64,000 nt of DNA from Microtetraspora fusca (GTDB lineage Bacteria > Actinomycetota > Actinomycetes > Streptosporangiales > Streptosporangiaceae), in the NCBI RefSeq assembly GCF_001570365.1, contig NZ_BBYK01000045.1:62001-126000 (forward strand), in the 5' to 3' direction. Made by a program: the position numbers and the translations under genes. Below, piece after piece: positions 8,173-16,821 of this stretch (positions are counted from its first letter, which is position 1; each line of letters opens with the position of its first letter). The notes below the pieces were generated by a model. The model was not told the origin of the DNA, searched no databases, and saw only the letters and a list, made by a program, of their open reading frames with translations.

Positions 8173-9300
8173 TCACCGCCCCGACCTGGGCAGGCCGAGG
8201 ACGCGCTCGGCGATCACGTTGCGCTGGATCTCGTTGGTCCCGGCGTAGATCGGGCCGGCGAGGGAGAAGACGTAGCCCTCCAGCCACTCGCCGTCGAGCT
8301 CACCGTCCGGGCCGAGCAGGTCGAGCGCGGTCTCGTGCAGCGCCACGTCCAGCTCCGACCAGAAGATCTTGTTGACGCTGGACTCGGCCCCGACGTCCTC
8401 GGTGCGCGAGACGGTCTCGAACCCCTTAAGCCGGTACGCCCGCGACTTGATCCACGCGTCGGCCACCCGGTCGCGCAGCGCCGTGTCGGCCGGGTCGCCG
8501 CGCTCCTTCCAGAGCTCCACCAGCCGGTCGGCGGCGGCGAGGAACCGCCCGGGGCTGCGCAGGGTGAGCCCGCGCTCGTTGCCGGTGGTGCTCATCGCGA
8601 CCCGCCAGCCCTCGCCCGGCGCGCCGATCACGTCCCGGTCGGGCACGAAGACGTCGTCGAAGAACAGCTCGGCGAAGGCCGGCTTGCCGTCGATGCGCCC
8701 GATCGGGCGGCGGGTCACGCCCTCGGCGTCCAGCGGGAACATGAGGTACGTCAGGCCGCGGTGCCGCTCGGCCTCCGGGTCGGAGCGGAACGGGCCGAAG
8801 CCCCAGTCGGCGAAGGCGGCGCGGGAGCTCCACGTCTTCTGGCCGTTGAGCAGCCAGCCGCCGTCCGCCCGGGTCGCGGTGGCGCGCAGCGACGCCAGGT
8901 CGCTGCCGGCGCCCGGCTCCGACCACGCCTGGGCCCAGATCACCTCGCCCGACGCCATCGAGGGCAGGATCCGGTCGAGCTGCTCGGGCGTGCCGTGGTT
9001 GAACAGGGTCGGGGCGAGGAGGTTGATGCCGTTCTGGCTGACCCGGCCCGGGGCCCCGGCCGCGTAGTACTCCTCCTCGAAGACCAGCCACTCCAGCGTC
9101 GTCGCGTCCCGGCCGCCGTACCGGCTGGGCCAGGAGACGACGGACAGCCGCGCCTCGTGCAACTCGCGCTCCCACGCGCGGTGCGCGGCGAAGCCCTCCT
9201 CGACCTCCAGCGAGGGCAGGGGAGTGGCGGGGACGTGCGCGCGCAGCCAGTCCCGGACCTCGCTCCGGAACGGTTCGACGGAGGACAGGTCAAGATCCAT
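8173..9300 (-). CDS. Acyl-CoA dehydrogenase (FadE30/31-like)
   Basis: A 375-residue acyl-CoA dehydrogenase. It has the FAD/substrate segment WAQAWSEPGAGSDLASL (about 131-147), GQKTWSSRAAFADW, and the terminal GPIYAGTNEIQRNVIAERVLGLPR. Medium-chain enzymes carry their catalytic Glu immediately before the final GT (YEGT); here that residue is Ala, so the base must come from elsewhere or from the partner subunit. It overlaps the echA stop by 11 bp and lies 113 bp ahead of the shorter FadE. The context says it dehydrogenates a steroid-derived acyl-CoA. Confidence 0.82.
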   Translation of the reverse strand: MDLDLSSVEPFRSEVRDWLRAHVPATPLPSLEVEEGFAAHRAWERELHEARLSVVSWPSRYGGRDATTLEWLVFEEEYYAAGAPGRVSQNGINLLAPTLFNHGTPEQLDRILPSMASGEVIWAQAWSEPGAGSDLASLRATATRADGGWLLNGQKTWSSRAAFADWGFGPFRSDPEAERHRGLTYLMFPLDAEGVTRRPIGRIDGKPAFAELFFDDVFVPDRDVIGAPGEGWRVAMSTTGNERGLTLRSPGRFLAAADRLVELWKERGDPADTALRDRVADAWIKSRAYRLKGFETVSRTEDVGAESSVNKIFWSELDVALHETALDLLGPDGELDGEWLEGYVFSLAGPIYAGTNEIQRNVIAERVLGLPRSGR

Positions 9301-10129
9301 CGGCGGCCGCCTTCATGCTCTTGGGATCCATCCCGGCCAGGGAGTCGGCCGAGGTCTCGGCGTTGTGCGCGTGCGCGAGGTGGTGCAGGCCGAACACCGA
9401 ATCCATCCCGGCGTGCATCCCCTGCAGGTCCTCGGCCTGGTTCACCGCCTTCTTGGTCAGCGCGAGCCCGAGGCGCGGCATGGCGGCGATCCGCTCGGCC
9501 AGCGCGAACGTCTCGGCCTCCAGCTCCTCGCGGGCGACGACCCGGTTGACCATGCCCACCTCGTACGCCCGGCGGGCGGGCATCCGGTCCCCGGTGAAGA
9601 GGAACTCCTTGGCGATCCGCGGCGGCATCGCCCACGGGTGGGCGAAGTACTCGACACCGGGGATGCCCATGCGCACCACCGGGTCGGCGAAGAACGCGTC
9701 GTCCGAGGCGACGATCAGGTCGCACACCCAGGCGAGCATGAGCCCGCCCGCGATGCAGGCGCCCTGCACCATGGCGATCGTCGGCTTGGGGATCTCGCGC
9801 CAGCGGCGGCACATGCCGAGGTACACCTCGGACTCGCGGGCGAAGCGGCTCTCGGCGCCCTCCTTGCCCACGTGGTCCCACCACAGGCTCGCCCTGCGGT
9901 CGAAGGAGACGTGCGCGTCGCGTCCGGGTGTGCCGATGTCGTGCCCGGCCGAGAAGTGCTTGCCCTCGCCGGCCAGCACGATCACCTTGACCTCGTCGTC
10001 GGCGACGGCGCGGTAGAAGGCCTCGTCGAGGGCGTAGGTCATCGCTGAGTTCTGTGCGTTGCGGTACTGCGGGCGGTTCATGGTGACCACCGCCACCGGC
10101 CCGCGCCGCTCGTAGCGGACTACGGTCAT
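9290..10129 (-). CDS. Enoyl-CoA hydratase of the steroid locus
   Basis: A 279-residue crotonase-fold protein. It has NRPQYRNAQN near the start, AGEGKHFSAGHDIG (about 53-66) and the oxyanion loop VQGACIAGGLMLAWVCDLIV. I prefer the ATG at 10129, seven bases after gaggg, to the GTG at 10135. It is the first gene of the minus-strand trio with two fadE genes, so it probably hydrates the product of those dehydrogenases. It differs from EchA20 at the start of this window. Expression should be controlled by the palindrome at 10148-10162 just upstream. Confidence 0.82.
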   Translation of the reverse strand: MTVVRYERRGPVAVVTMNRPQYRNAQNSAMTYALDEAFYRAVADDEVKVIVLAGEGKHFSAGHDIGTPGRDAHVSFDRRASLWWDHVGKEGAESRFARESEVYLGMCRRWREIPKPTIAMVQGACIAGGLMLAWVCDLIVASDDAFFADPVVRMGIPGVEYFAHPWAMPPRIAKEFLFTGDRMPARRAYEVGMVNRVVAREELEAETFALAERIAAMPRLGLALTKKAVNQAEDLQGMHAGMDSVFGLHHLAHAHNAETSADSLAGMDPKSMKAAADGS

Positions 10130-10147
10130 CGGCACCCCTCATTCTTT

Positions 10148-10162
10148 CTAACAATTGTTTGG
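10148..10162. promoter_or_regulatory. KstR2-type operator in the echA/ipdF divergent promoter
   Basis: ctaacaattgtttgg, with perfect 10-bp palindrome AACAATTGTT (10150-10159), lies between the divergent starts at 10129 and 10202. It repeats the site at 1-15 with one base changed. A TAGAGT at 10163-10168 could be the -10 for ipdF, which would place the operator between -35 and -10. Confidence 0.78.
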
Positions 10163-10201
10163 TAGAGTAAACCATGTGAAGCTCACTGAGGAGGGTCGGG
10201 A

Positions 10202-10978
10202 ATGAAGCCGTCCTACGTTCCGGGCCACGGCCTGCTGCGCGACCGGGTGGCCGTGGTGACCGCCGCCGCGGGCACCGGCATCGGCGGCGCCTGCGCCCGC
10301 CGCATGCTGGAGGAGGGCGCCCGTGTGGTGATCAGCGACGCCCACGAGCGGCGGCTGTCGGAGGCCCAGGCCACTCTGGAGAAGGAGTTCGGCCCCGGCT
10401 CGGTGACCGCCGTCCCGTGCGACGTGACCTCGGAGGAGCAGGTCCAGCGTCTGTTCTCCGAGGCCGAGGAGCGCTTCGGCCCGCTCGACGTGGTCGTCAA
10501 CAACGCCGGTCTCGGCGGCACGGCCACGCTCGTCGAGATGACCGACGAGCAGTGGAACAAGGTGCTCGACGTGACGCTGAACGGCACCATGCGCTGCACC
10601 CGCGCCGCGCTCACCCGGATGCAGCCGCGCGCGCGTGGCGTGATCGTGAACAACGCGTCCGTCATCGGGTGGCGGGCCCAGGAGGGGCAGGCGCACTACG
10701 CGGCGGCCAAGGCCGGCGTCATGGCGCTCACCCGGTGCGCCGCCCTCGAGGCCGCGCCGTACGGCGTGCGGATCAACGCGGTGGCCCCCTCGCTGGCCAT
10801 GCACCCCTTCCTGGCCAAGGTCACCACCGAGGAGCTGCTGGACGAGCTCACCAGGCGCGAGGCCCTCGGCCGGTACGCGGAGCCGTGGGAGGTCGCCAAC
10901 GTCATCGTCTTCCTTGCCAGCGACTACTCCTCGTACATGACCGGCGAGGTGGTCTCCGTGTCCAGCCAGCACCCCTGA
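10202..10978 (+). CDS. ipdF: IpdF, SDR-family 5-hydroxy-HIC-CoA dehydrogenase
   Basis: A 258-residue short-chain dehydrogenase. The cofactor loop TAAAGTGIG (about 20-28), NNAG (about 101-104), the catalytic Ser in NNASVIGW and the YAAAK motif are all present, and the end reads SSYMTGEVVSVSSQHP. The pattern GHGLL...TAAAGTGIG and the Q-H-P terminus resemble mycobacterial Rv3559c (IpdF), which oxidises the 5-hydroxyl of HIC-CoA. The ATG has a strong gaggaggg upstream. It is followed by kstR2 and fadA6 on the same strand. Confidence 0.87.
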   Translation: MKPSYVPGHGLLRDRVAVVTAAAGTGIGGACARRMLEEGARVVISDAHERRLSEAQATLEKEFGPGSVTAVPCDVTSEEQVQRLFSEAEERFGPLDVVVNNAGLGGTATLVEMTDEQWNKVLDVTLNGTMRCTRAALTRMQPRARGVIVNNASVIGWRAQEGQAHYAAAKAGVMALTRCAALEAAPYGVRINAVAPSLAMHPFLAKVTTEELLDELTRREALGRYAEPWEVANVIVFLASDYSSYMTGEVVSVSSQHP

Positions 10979-11036
10979 GCCGGTCCGCCGACCGTTCCCC
11001 CCTGGCCCCTTACGGCACCGAAAGGCCCACCGATCC

Positions 11037-11662
11037 ATGAGCCCACGTCGCCGAGACTCCGACAGCACCGCGGCCGCGCGGGCCGAGCGGCGGGCCGAGC
11101 TGCTCGCCGCGGCGGCCGAGGTCTTCGCCTCCCGGGGATACGCCGTCACCACCGTGCGCGAGGTGGCCGACGCGGCCGGGATCCTCGGGGGCAGCCTCTA
11201 CTACCACTTCGACTCCAAGGAGTCGATGGCCGACGAGATCCTGTCGGCGTTCCTCACCGACATGTGGGCGGCGTACGAGGAGGTGCTCGGCGCGGGGCTC
11301 GGCGCCGGCGCGACCTTCCGCGCCCTGGTCGGCGCGTCGTTCGAGACGATCCACCGGCACCGCCCCGCCGTCGTGATCTACCAGAACGAGTCCAAGCACC
11401 TGGCGACGAACCCGCGCTTCTCGTACCTGCTGGACAACCAGCGGCGGTTCCGAGAGGTGTGGCTGTCGGTCCTCGACCGGGGCGTCCTGGACGGCGAGCT
11501 GCGCGCCGACCTCGACACCGGCCTCATCTACCGGTTCATCCGCGACACCGTCTGGGTGGCCGCGACCTGGTACCGCTGCGACGGCCCGCTGCCCGCCGAC
11601 GAGATCGCCAGGCAGTACGTCGCGATGGTCCTCGAAGGGATCCTTCAACCTAAGGAGTTGTG

Positions 11663-11663
<1 letters not shown>
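11037..11663 (+). CDS. kstR2: KstR2-like TetR repressor
   Basis: A 208-residue TetR regulator. Its helix-turn-helix is VTTVREVADAAGILGGSLYYHF (about 36-57) with SKESMADEIL after it. The central parts (VVIYQNESKHLATNPRFSYL and LIYRFIRDTVWVAATWYR) match mycobacterial KstR2 closely as I remember it. KstR2 represses C/D-ring genes and is released by HIP-CoA. Here it is embedded between ipdF and fadA6, two of its expected targets, and the fadA6 start overlaps its stop (TGATG). Its operators are probably at 1-15 and 10148-10162. Confidence 0.87.
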
Positions 11664-12820
<1,157 letters not shown>

Positions 12821-12845
12821 TCCGGCCCGGCCGCCGCGCCGCGCT

Positions 12846-14357
12846 CTACCTGTGCTGCCGCGGCTCGGGTGCGAGGGCGCTCGGCGGCCGGTAGAGGTAC
12901 CACTGCTCGGTCGCCGTCGTGATCAGCGGGGTCCGCCGCCAGGACGTCAGGAACGCGGCCGGGGTGTCCTTCCTGTTGCTCAGCACGCCGACCCAGTCCC
13001 CGCGGACGAGCGCGGCGTCGATCTGCCGGGGAAGCTCGTAGCCGCCGTAGTCCTTCGTGATTCCGACCATGCCGCAGCCGGAGAGGTAGCCGACCTGGAT
13101 CGCGGCGTGGCCGTACAGGAAGCACGGGCGCGAGATGCCGAGGCCGTGCAGCGCCTCGGCGGCCAGGCGGTCGGGCTCCCGGGCCGCGCCCTCGATCTCG
13201 GCGCGCTCGAGCAGCGTGCCGCCCTGGAGCACGAAGAACGCCAGCATCGCGGCGGCGACCAGTACCCGGCCGACCCGGACCCGGGCCACCGACGCGAGGC
13301 CGCAGGCCACGGGCAGGGCGAGCAGCGCGTACGCCGGAAGGAGGAAGCGCGGCGCGGCGTACCCGATGGTGAAGATGTACGACAGCGCGAGAGCGGTCCC
13401 GGAGGCGGTCGCGATGAGCAGCGGCCGCCTCCGGGACGGCTTGCGCACCGCCCACAGGCCGACCGCCGCCAGCACGGGGATGGCGGCGAACCACGCGAGG
13501 TGGCCGAGCGGGATGTCGCCGCAGGGGTGGCCGAAGCGGCACAGGATGGGGCCGTCCAGCGCCCGCAGATGCTCGCCCAGGCTGAAGTGCAGCCCGGCCT
13601 CGTTCTTCGCGCTCGCCGCGGACAGCCGCGCGAGCGGGCCGCCGTAGCTCAGCGCCGCCTCGACCAGCCACTCGCCCCAGCCGACCGCGAGCCCCACGAC
13701 GACGGCCGCGACCTGCCGGAGCCGCCGGGTCGCCAGCCCGTACACCACGAGGGGGAGCGCCAGCCAGGACGCGTCCGTCGGGCGGACCAGCGAGGCGATC
13801 GCGAAGGCGATCGCCAGTCCCACCAGCGCCCCCCTGCGCTTGGTCTGGCAGAACAGGGCGACGCCGCCGACCGCGCAGAACGCGACCCAGATGTTCGGCA
13901 TCGCCTCGCTGCCGTAGAAGAGCGACGTCCACAGCCCGGCGAACAGCGCGGCCGCGGCGGGGACGGCGGCCCCCGGGCGCAGCCGCACCCAGGGCGCGTA
14001 CGCGAGGAACAGGCCGAGCCCGGACAGCAGGCTGAGGTAGACGCGGATGGCGATGACCGACGAGGTGAACACGGTCACCGGCGCGACCAGGAGCGGCACG
14101 CCCCGTGCCCGCGGCGCGCTGAACCAGGCCGGGAGGATCCCCGGCCTGAACTGGCTGACGTAGATGCTCTCGTCCCAGCCCAGCCCGACCCGGGCCGTCA
14201 CCATGAGCTGGACCGCCGAGTAGCAGACGGCCACCGCGGCGAGCGCCAGGTACCAGCGGCGCGAGGCCGCCCAGGCCCGGATCCCCTTGCGGGAGGACAG
14301 ATCCGGCGCCGGCGTGGAGCCGCCACGCCGTGCGGCGGTCTCCGTAAGCTGATTCAT
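12846..14357 (-). CDS. Polytopic membrane protein, GT-C glycosyltransferase-like
   Basis: A 503-residue integral membrane protein with about ten predicted helices. After the first helix (about 35-57) the extracytoplasmic loop carries GWDESIY, an acidic pair in the position where GT-C (PMT/ArnT-type) glycosyltransferases keep the catalytic Asp. The C-terminal 120 residues form a soluble domain (CFLYGHAAIQVGYLSG and LTSWRRTPLITTATEQWYLY). I chose the ATG at 14357, which has ggggag upstream. The donor would be a polyprenyl-phosphate sugar if the family assignment holds. No partner gene is adjacent, and it is convergent with fadA6. Confidence 0.7.
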   Translation of the reverse strand: MNQLTETAARRGGSTPAPDLSSRKGIRAWAASRRWYLALAAVAVCYSAVQLMVTARVGLGWDESIYVSQFRPGILPAWFSAPRARGVPLLVAPVTVFTSSVIAIRVYLSLLSGLGLFLAYAPWVRLRPGAAVPAAAALFAGLWTSLFYGSEAMPNIWVAFCAVGGVALFCQTKRRGALVGLAIAFAIASLVRPTDASWLALPLVVYGLATRRLRQVAAVVVGLAVGWGEWLVEAALSYGGPLARLSAASAKNEAGLHFSLGEHLRALDGPILCRFGHPCGDIPLGHLAWFAAIPVLAAVGLWAVRKPSRRRPLLIATASGTALALSYIFTIGYAAPRFLLPAYALLALPVACGLASVARVRVGRVLVAAAMLAFFVLQGGTLLERAEIEGAAREPDRLAAEALHGLGISRPCFLYGHAAIQVGYLSGCGMVGITKDYGGYELPRQIDAALVRGDWVGVLSNRKDTPAAFLTSWRRTPLITTATEQWYLYRPPSALAPEPRQHR

Positions 14358-14830
14358 CGTATTTCTCCCCGTCACAGCCGGCTCAGGTTTCCCTCCTGGC
14401 TCGGCGAATCATCTGCGCCAGATTAGTTAGCGCTTCTTCAGCGACCGTCGAGCATCGGGTAAAGGCAGGTTTAACTCCGCCGCCGGGGGTTACGAACCGG
14501 ATTTTCCCGGCCGTCGTCCGGGGTTCGTTCGCGCACGTCGTCCGGGTTCCAGGGCGTACACGTCGCGCGCCGGGCGTTGAGGGGCGTTCCGTCGGCGTGA
14601 TCGCGACGACTCCTGGGGAAATGATGAAATTCCGGATAATTCCCCTCGTGTGGGCTTTTGGGGAAGCCCGGGTATTCACCGGCATGATTCGGGGATTTCG
14701 ACGGTCGAATTCCCGGACGTCCCCGCCCGCGTTCCCACAGCGGCGGCCAGGCAGGTCCGCCCTGGGGGGCCGGTCGCCGCCGGCGCCTCGGGAACGACGA
14801 GCGGCCGAGGAACGGTGGTGCGGAGTGAGC
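14358..14830. other. 473-bp divergent intergenic region with hairpins
   Basis: There is no coding signal that I trust. The region is more AT-rich than its flanks. It contains an imperfect palindrome at 14692-14714 (gggatttcga / tcgaattccc, 3-nt loop) and a GGGCTT/AAGCCC hairpin near 14652-14669. Either could be a PadR operator or an RNA leader element. Confidence 0.5.
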
Positions 14831-15184
14831 ATGTGGGAGCCGAAGAACCTGCTCAGCCCGTGCCTGCTCCTGCTGCTCGGCGAGCGCCCCGACCACGGGT
14901 ACGAGCTGGTGCGACGGCTGCGTCCCCTCGGCATCGTCGACGGCGACACCAGCACCGTCTACCGCACGCTCCGCTCGCTGGAACGCCACGGATGCCTGTG
15001 CTCCGACTGGGCGCCCTCCGGCACGGGACCGGCACGGCGCGTCTACCGGATCACCGCCAAGGGGCAGGCCGAGCTGCTGAGCTGGCTCGGCACGCTGGAG
15101 GAGACGCGCAGGAGGCTCGACTACTACATGCGCCGGCTCGCACCGCTGATCGAGAACCGCCGATCCCACCCCGACGGTGTTTGA
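14831..15184 (+). CDS. PadR-family transcriptional regulator
   Basis: A 117-residue winged-helix regulator: LLLLLGERPDHGYELVRRL is the first helix region, DGDTSTVYRTLRSLERHGCL the recognition helix, and a long C-terminal helix ends in YYMRRLAPLIENR for dimerisation. The frame is open far upstream, but similarity starts at MWEPKNLL. I chose the ATG at 14831 with cggag 5 bases before it; an in-frame GTG at 14825 is possible. PadR proteins usually repress a neighbouring transporter; here the neighbour is the divergent membrane protein 470 bp away, so the target is open. Confidence 0.82.
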   Translation: MWEPKNLLSPCLLLLLGERPDHGYELVRRLRPLGIVDGDTSTVYRTLRSLERHGCLCSDWAPSGTGPARRVYRITAKGQAELLSWLGTLEETRRRLDYYMRRLAPLIENRRSHPDGV

Positions 15185-15189
15185 TGGCG

Positions 15190-15320
15190 CTCGCTGTGTC
15201 TATTTGCGCTCGCTGCGCTCGCGCGGGCTCGGGGCGCCTTGAGGCGATGTCTTCCCTCGTCGCTCGGAGTCGCTCGTCCCTCGCTCCCCGCTCGCTCCTC
15301 AGTCCAGACACCGCCGCGCC
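15190..15320. repeat. GCTCGC-rich intergenic repeat block
   Basis: The segment is built from gctcgc/cgctcg words on this strand, which are gagcg words on the other. It resembles the gagcgag-rich spacer at 786-899 read in reverse. No ORF with protein-like composition is present. I take it to be a dispersed intergenic repeat of this lineage. Confidence 0.55.
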
Positions 15321-15398
15321 CCTCGCGGGTGTGTGGTTGGCCTGGTGCTCGTAGCGGCGGTCGAAGCCGGAGTGCCTTCACCTGATGACGCGTAGTGA

Positions 15399-15413
15399 TA
15401 TACGGCGCGTATA
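15399..15413. promoter_or_regulatory. Palindrome upstream of secreted mini-protein
   Basis: TATACG-gcg-CGTATA is a perfect 6-bp inverted repeat 68 bp before the start codon of the secreted protein. It is a plausible operator in an otherwise GC-rich region; no regulator can be named. Confidence 0.45.
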
Positions 15414-15480
15414 CGGATATGTCAGATCCTTGCTCGAGTCGGTGAAATTCCGAACCGGCAGCGAGGCAAAGGAATGGATC

Positions 15481-15777
15481 ATGAAGTTCAGAAGGGCGAC
15501 AACCACGATCGCCGCCACGCTGACAATCGTAGCCGGAGGGCTGGTGACCGCGTCGTCGGCGCTGGCACAGCAAGCTCCGAGTTGCATAACCACGAAGACG
15601 TCAAGTTCTGGCCTGACGAGGACGGTGACCGCAACGAACAACTGCGGTGTCGACATGCACCTCGTGATCGTTTGGCAATACGCAACCGATTCCGACTGCC
15701 TTGGTGTCGGGGCGGGGTATGCCATCACCTCCCAGCGGGCCTACCCCGCCAAGTTCATCAGGGTGGACCGCTGTTGA
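15481..15777 (+). CDS. Secreted tendamistat-like (alpha-amylase-inhibitor-fold) mini-protein
   Basis: A 98-residue precursor. An N-terminal signal peptide (MKFRRATTTIAATLTIVAGG onward) ends at SSALA-QQ, leaving about 63 residues. The mature part has four cysteines in the order PSC...NNC...SDC...DRC with gaps of 20, 18 and 25 residues. As I recall tendamistat, its four cysteines have gaps of 16, 18 and 28 and begin PSC...NGC. The inhibitory Trp-Arg-Tyr of tendamistat between the first two cysteines is missing (TTKTSSSGLTRT there), so amylase inhibition is not implied. The ATG at 15481 has aaggaa upstream. Function unknown. Confidence 0.65.
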   Translation: MKFRRATTTIAATLTIVAGGLVTASSALAQQAPSCITTKTSSSGLTRTVTATNNCGVDMHLVIVWQYATDSDCLGVGAGYAITSQRAYPAKFIRVDRC

Positions 15778-15831
15778 TCGGCGTCCTGGCGGCTGCCCCT
15801 CGCGGGTCCTGGCCTTGCCGCGTTCGGTGGG

Positions 15832-15939
15832 CTACATCCGTTTGATTCTGAGGTAGCGGCGGATGTCCGGCCACTGCACCACGACGAGCGCCAGCGTGAC
15901 GCCGGCCAGGACCGCGGCGGTCACCTTGAGCTTCTTCAT
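15832..15939 (-). CDS. 35-residue single-helix protein (DUF6893-like), end of hydrogenase operon
   Basis: A micro-protein of 35 residues: basic start MKKLKVT, one hydrophobic segment (AAVLAGVTLALVVV, residues 8-21) and a basic tail WPDIRRYLRIKRM. It resembles the very short DUF6893 proteins annotated near actinobacterial hydrogenases. Its ATG overlaps the stop of the maturation protease (ATGA, 15936-15939) and ggaggaaggg lies upstream, so translation is supported by context. It is predicted to be a one-pass inner-membrane protein with most positive charge at the C-terminus. It may anchor or tune the hydrogenase at the membrane; that is inference. Confidence 0.75.
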   Translation of the reverse strand: MKKLKVTAAVLAGVTLALVVVQWPDIRRYLRIKRM

Positions 15940-16820
15940 CGGTGCGCACTCCCTTCCTCCTCCGGGATCTCTCCCGGACGTCCGTCACGACCGGCTTCGC
16001 CCGCGTCGGCGACCAGGCCGGCCGCCACCGACACGACCATGCGGGCCGCGTCGTCGACCGCGGTCCGCACCGGGACGCTGAGCTCGACCAGGACGTCCTC
16101 GTCGGGCGTCCCCCTCAGCACCGCCGCGGGCTCGCAGCACAGGACGAGGACGCGCGGGGGGATCCGGCCCAGCTCCCGGGCGAGGCGCAGCACCTGCACC
16201 GGGTCCATGCCGTGCGTCTCCACCGGCGTTCCGCCCTCGTCCGAGAGACGGGGCTCCAGGAGGGTGAGCGTTCCCGGGCGCTCCCCGCGCGGCGCGGCGT
16301 CCACGAACAGCACGGCCGCGTAGTCCCGCTGCAGCGCGTACGCGAGGTCCATGCCGCGGATCCCGAAGTCCACGACGTCCACCCCCGTCGGCAGCTCGGG
16401 CGGCCGGGACTGCTCCAGGCGGCGCACGACCTCGACGCCGAAGCCGTCGTCGCCGAGGAAGATGTTGCCGATCCCGGCGACGAGGACGCGGACCGGCCGG
16501 GCGGCGGCGACGGCCTCCTCCTCGACGACCGGCTCCACCTCCTCGGCGGCGTAGAAGAAGCGGTGGCCGGGAAGCCGCGCCTCACCGAGGTCGCGGCCCG
16601 GGTCGTCCTCCAGGGTGACCGCGAGGTGCGGCCGGCCCTCGTCGTCCTGCTCGACGGCCTCCACGACCGCGATCCGTCCGGCGAGCGCGAGGTCGAAGAT
16701 GTCCGCCCGGGAGGACCTCGGCCGCAGCCGCACCCTGCTCCCCGGGCCGACGGGCACGCCGTCGACCTCCACCGTGCCGGGCCCCCGCCTCTCCATGCGC
16801 GCCCAGAAGTCCATCGTCAT
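15936..16820 (-). CDS. [NiFe]-hydrogenase maturation protease with N-terminal extension
   Basis: A 294-residue protein. The C-terminal part is a HyaD/HybD-type endopeptidase: VAGIGNIFLGDDGFGVEVVRR (about 115-135) with the nickel-binding Asp, DFGIRGMDLAYAL, and HGMDPVQVL with a nickel-binding His. These enzymes trim the large-subunit C-terminus after Ni insertion. About 110 residues precede the protease domain, which is unusual; they form a small beta-rich, acidic domain. The ATG at 16820 has gaggagg upstream. It follows the large-subunit operon and is overlapped by the micro-protein gene. Confidence 0.83.
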   Translation of the reverse strand: MTMDFWARMERRGPGTVEVDGVPVGPGSRVRLRPRSSRADIFDLALAGRIAVVEAVEQDDEGRPHLAVTLEDDPGRDLGEARLPGHRFFYAAEEVEPVVEEEAVAAARPVRVLVAGIGNIFLGDDGFGVEVVRRLEQSRPPELPTGVDVVDFGIRGMDLAYALQRDYAAVLFVDAAPRGERPGTLTLLEPRLSDEGGTPVETHGMDPVQVLRLARELGRIPPRVLVLCCEPAAVLRGTPDEDVLVELSVPVRTAVDDAARMVVSVAAGLVADAGEAGRDGRPGEIPEEEGSAHR

Positions 16821-16821
16821 G

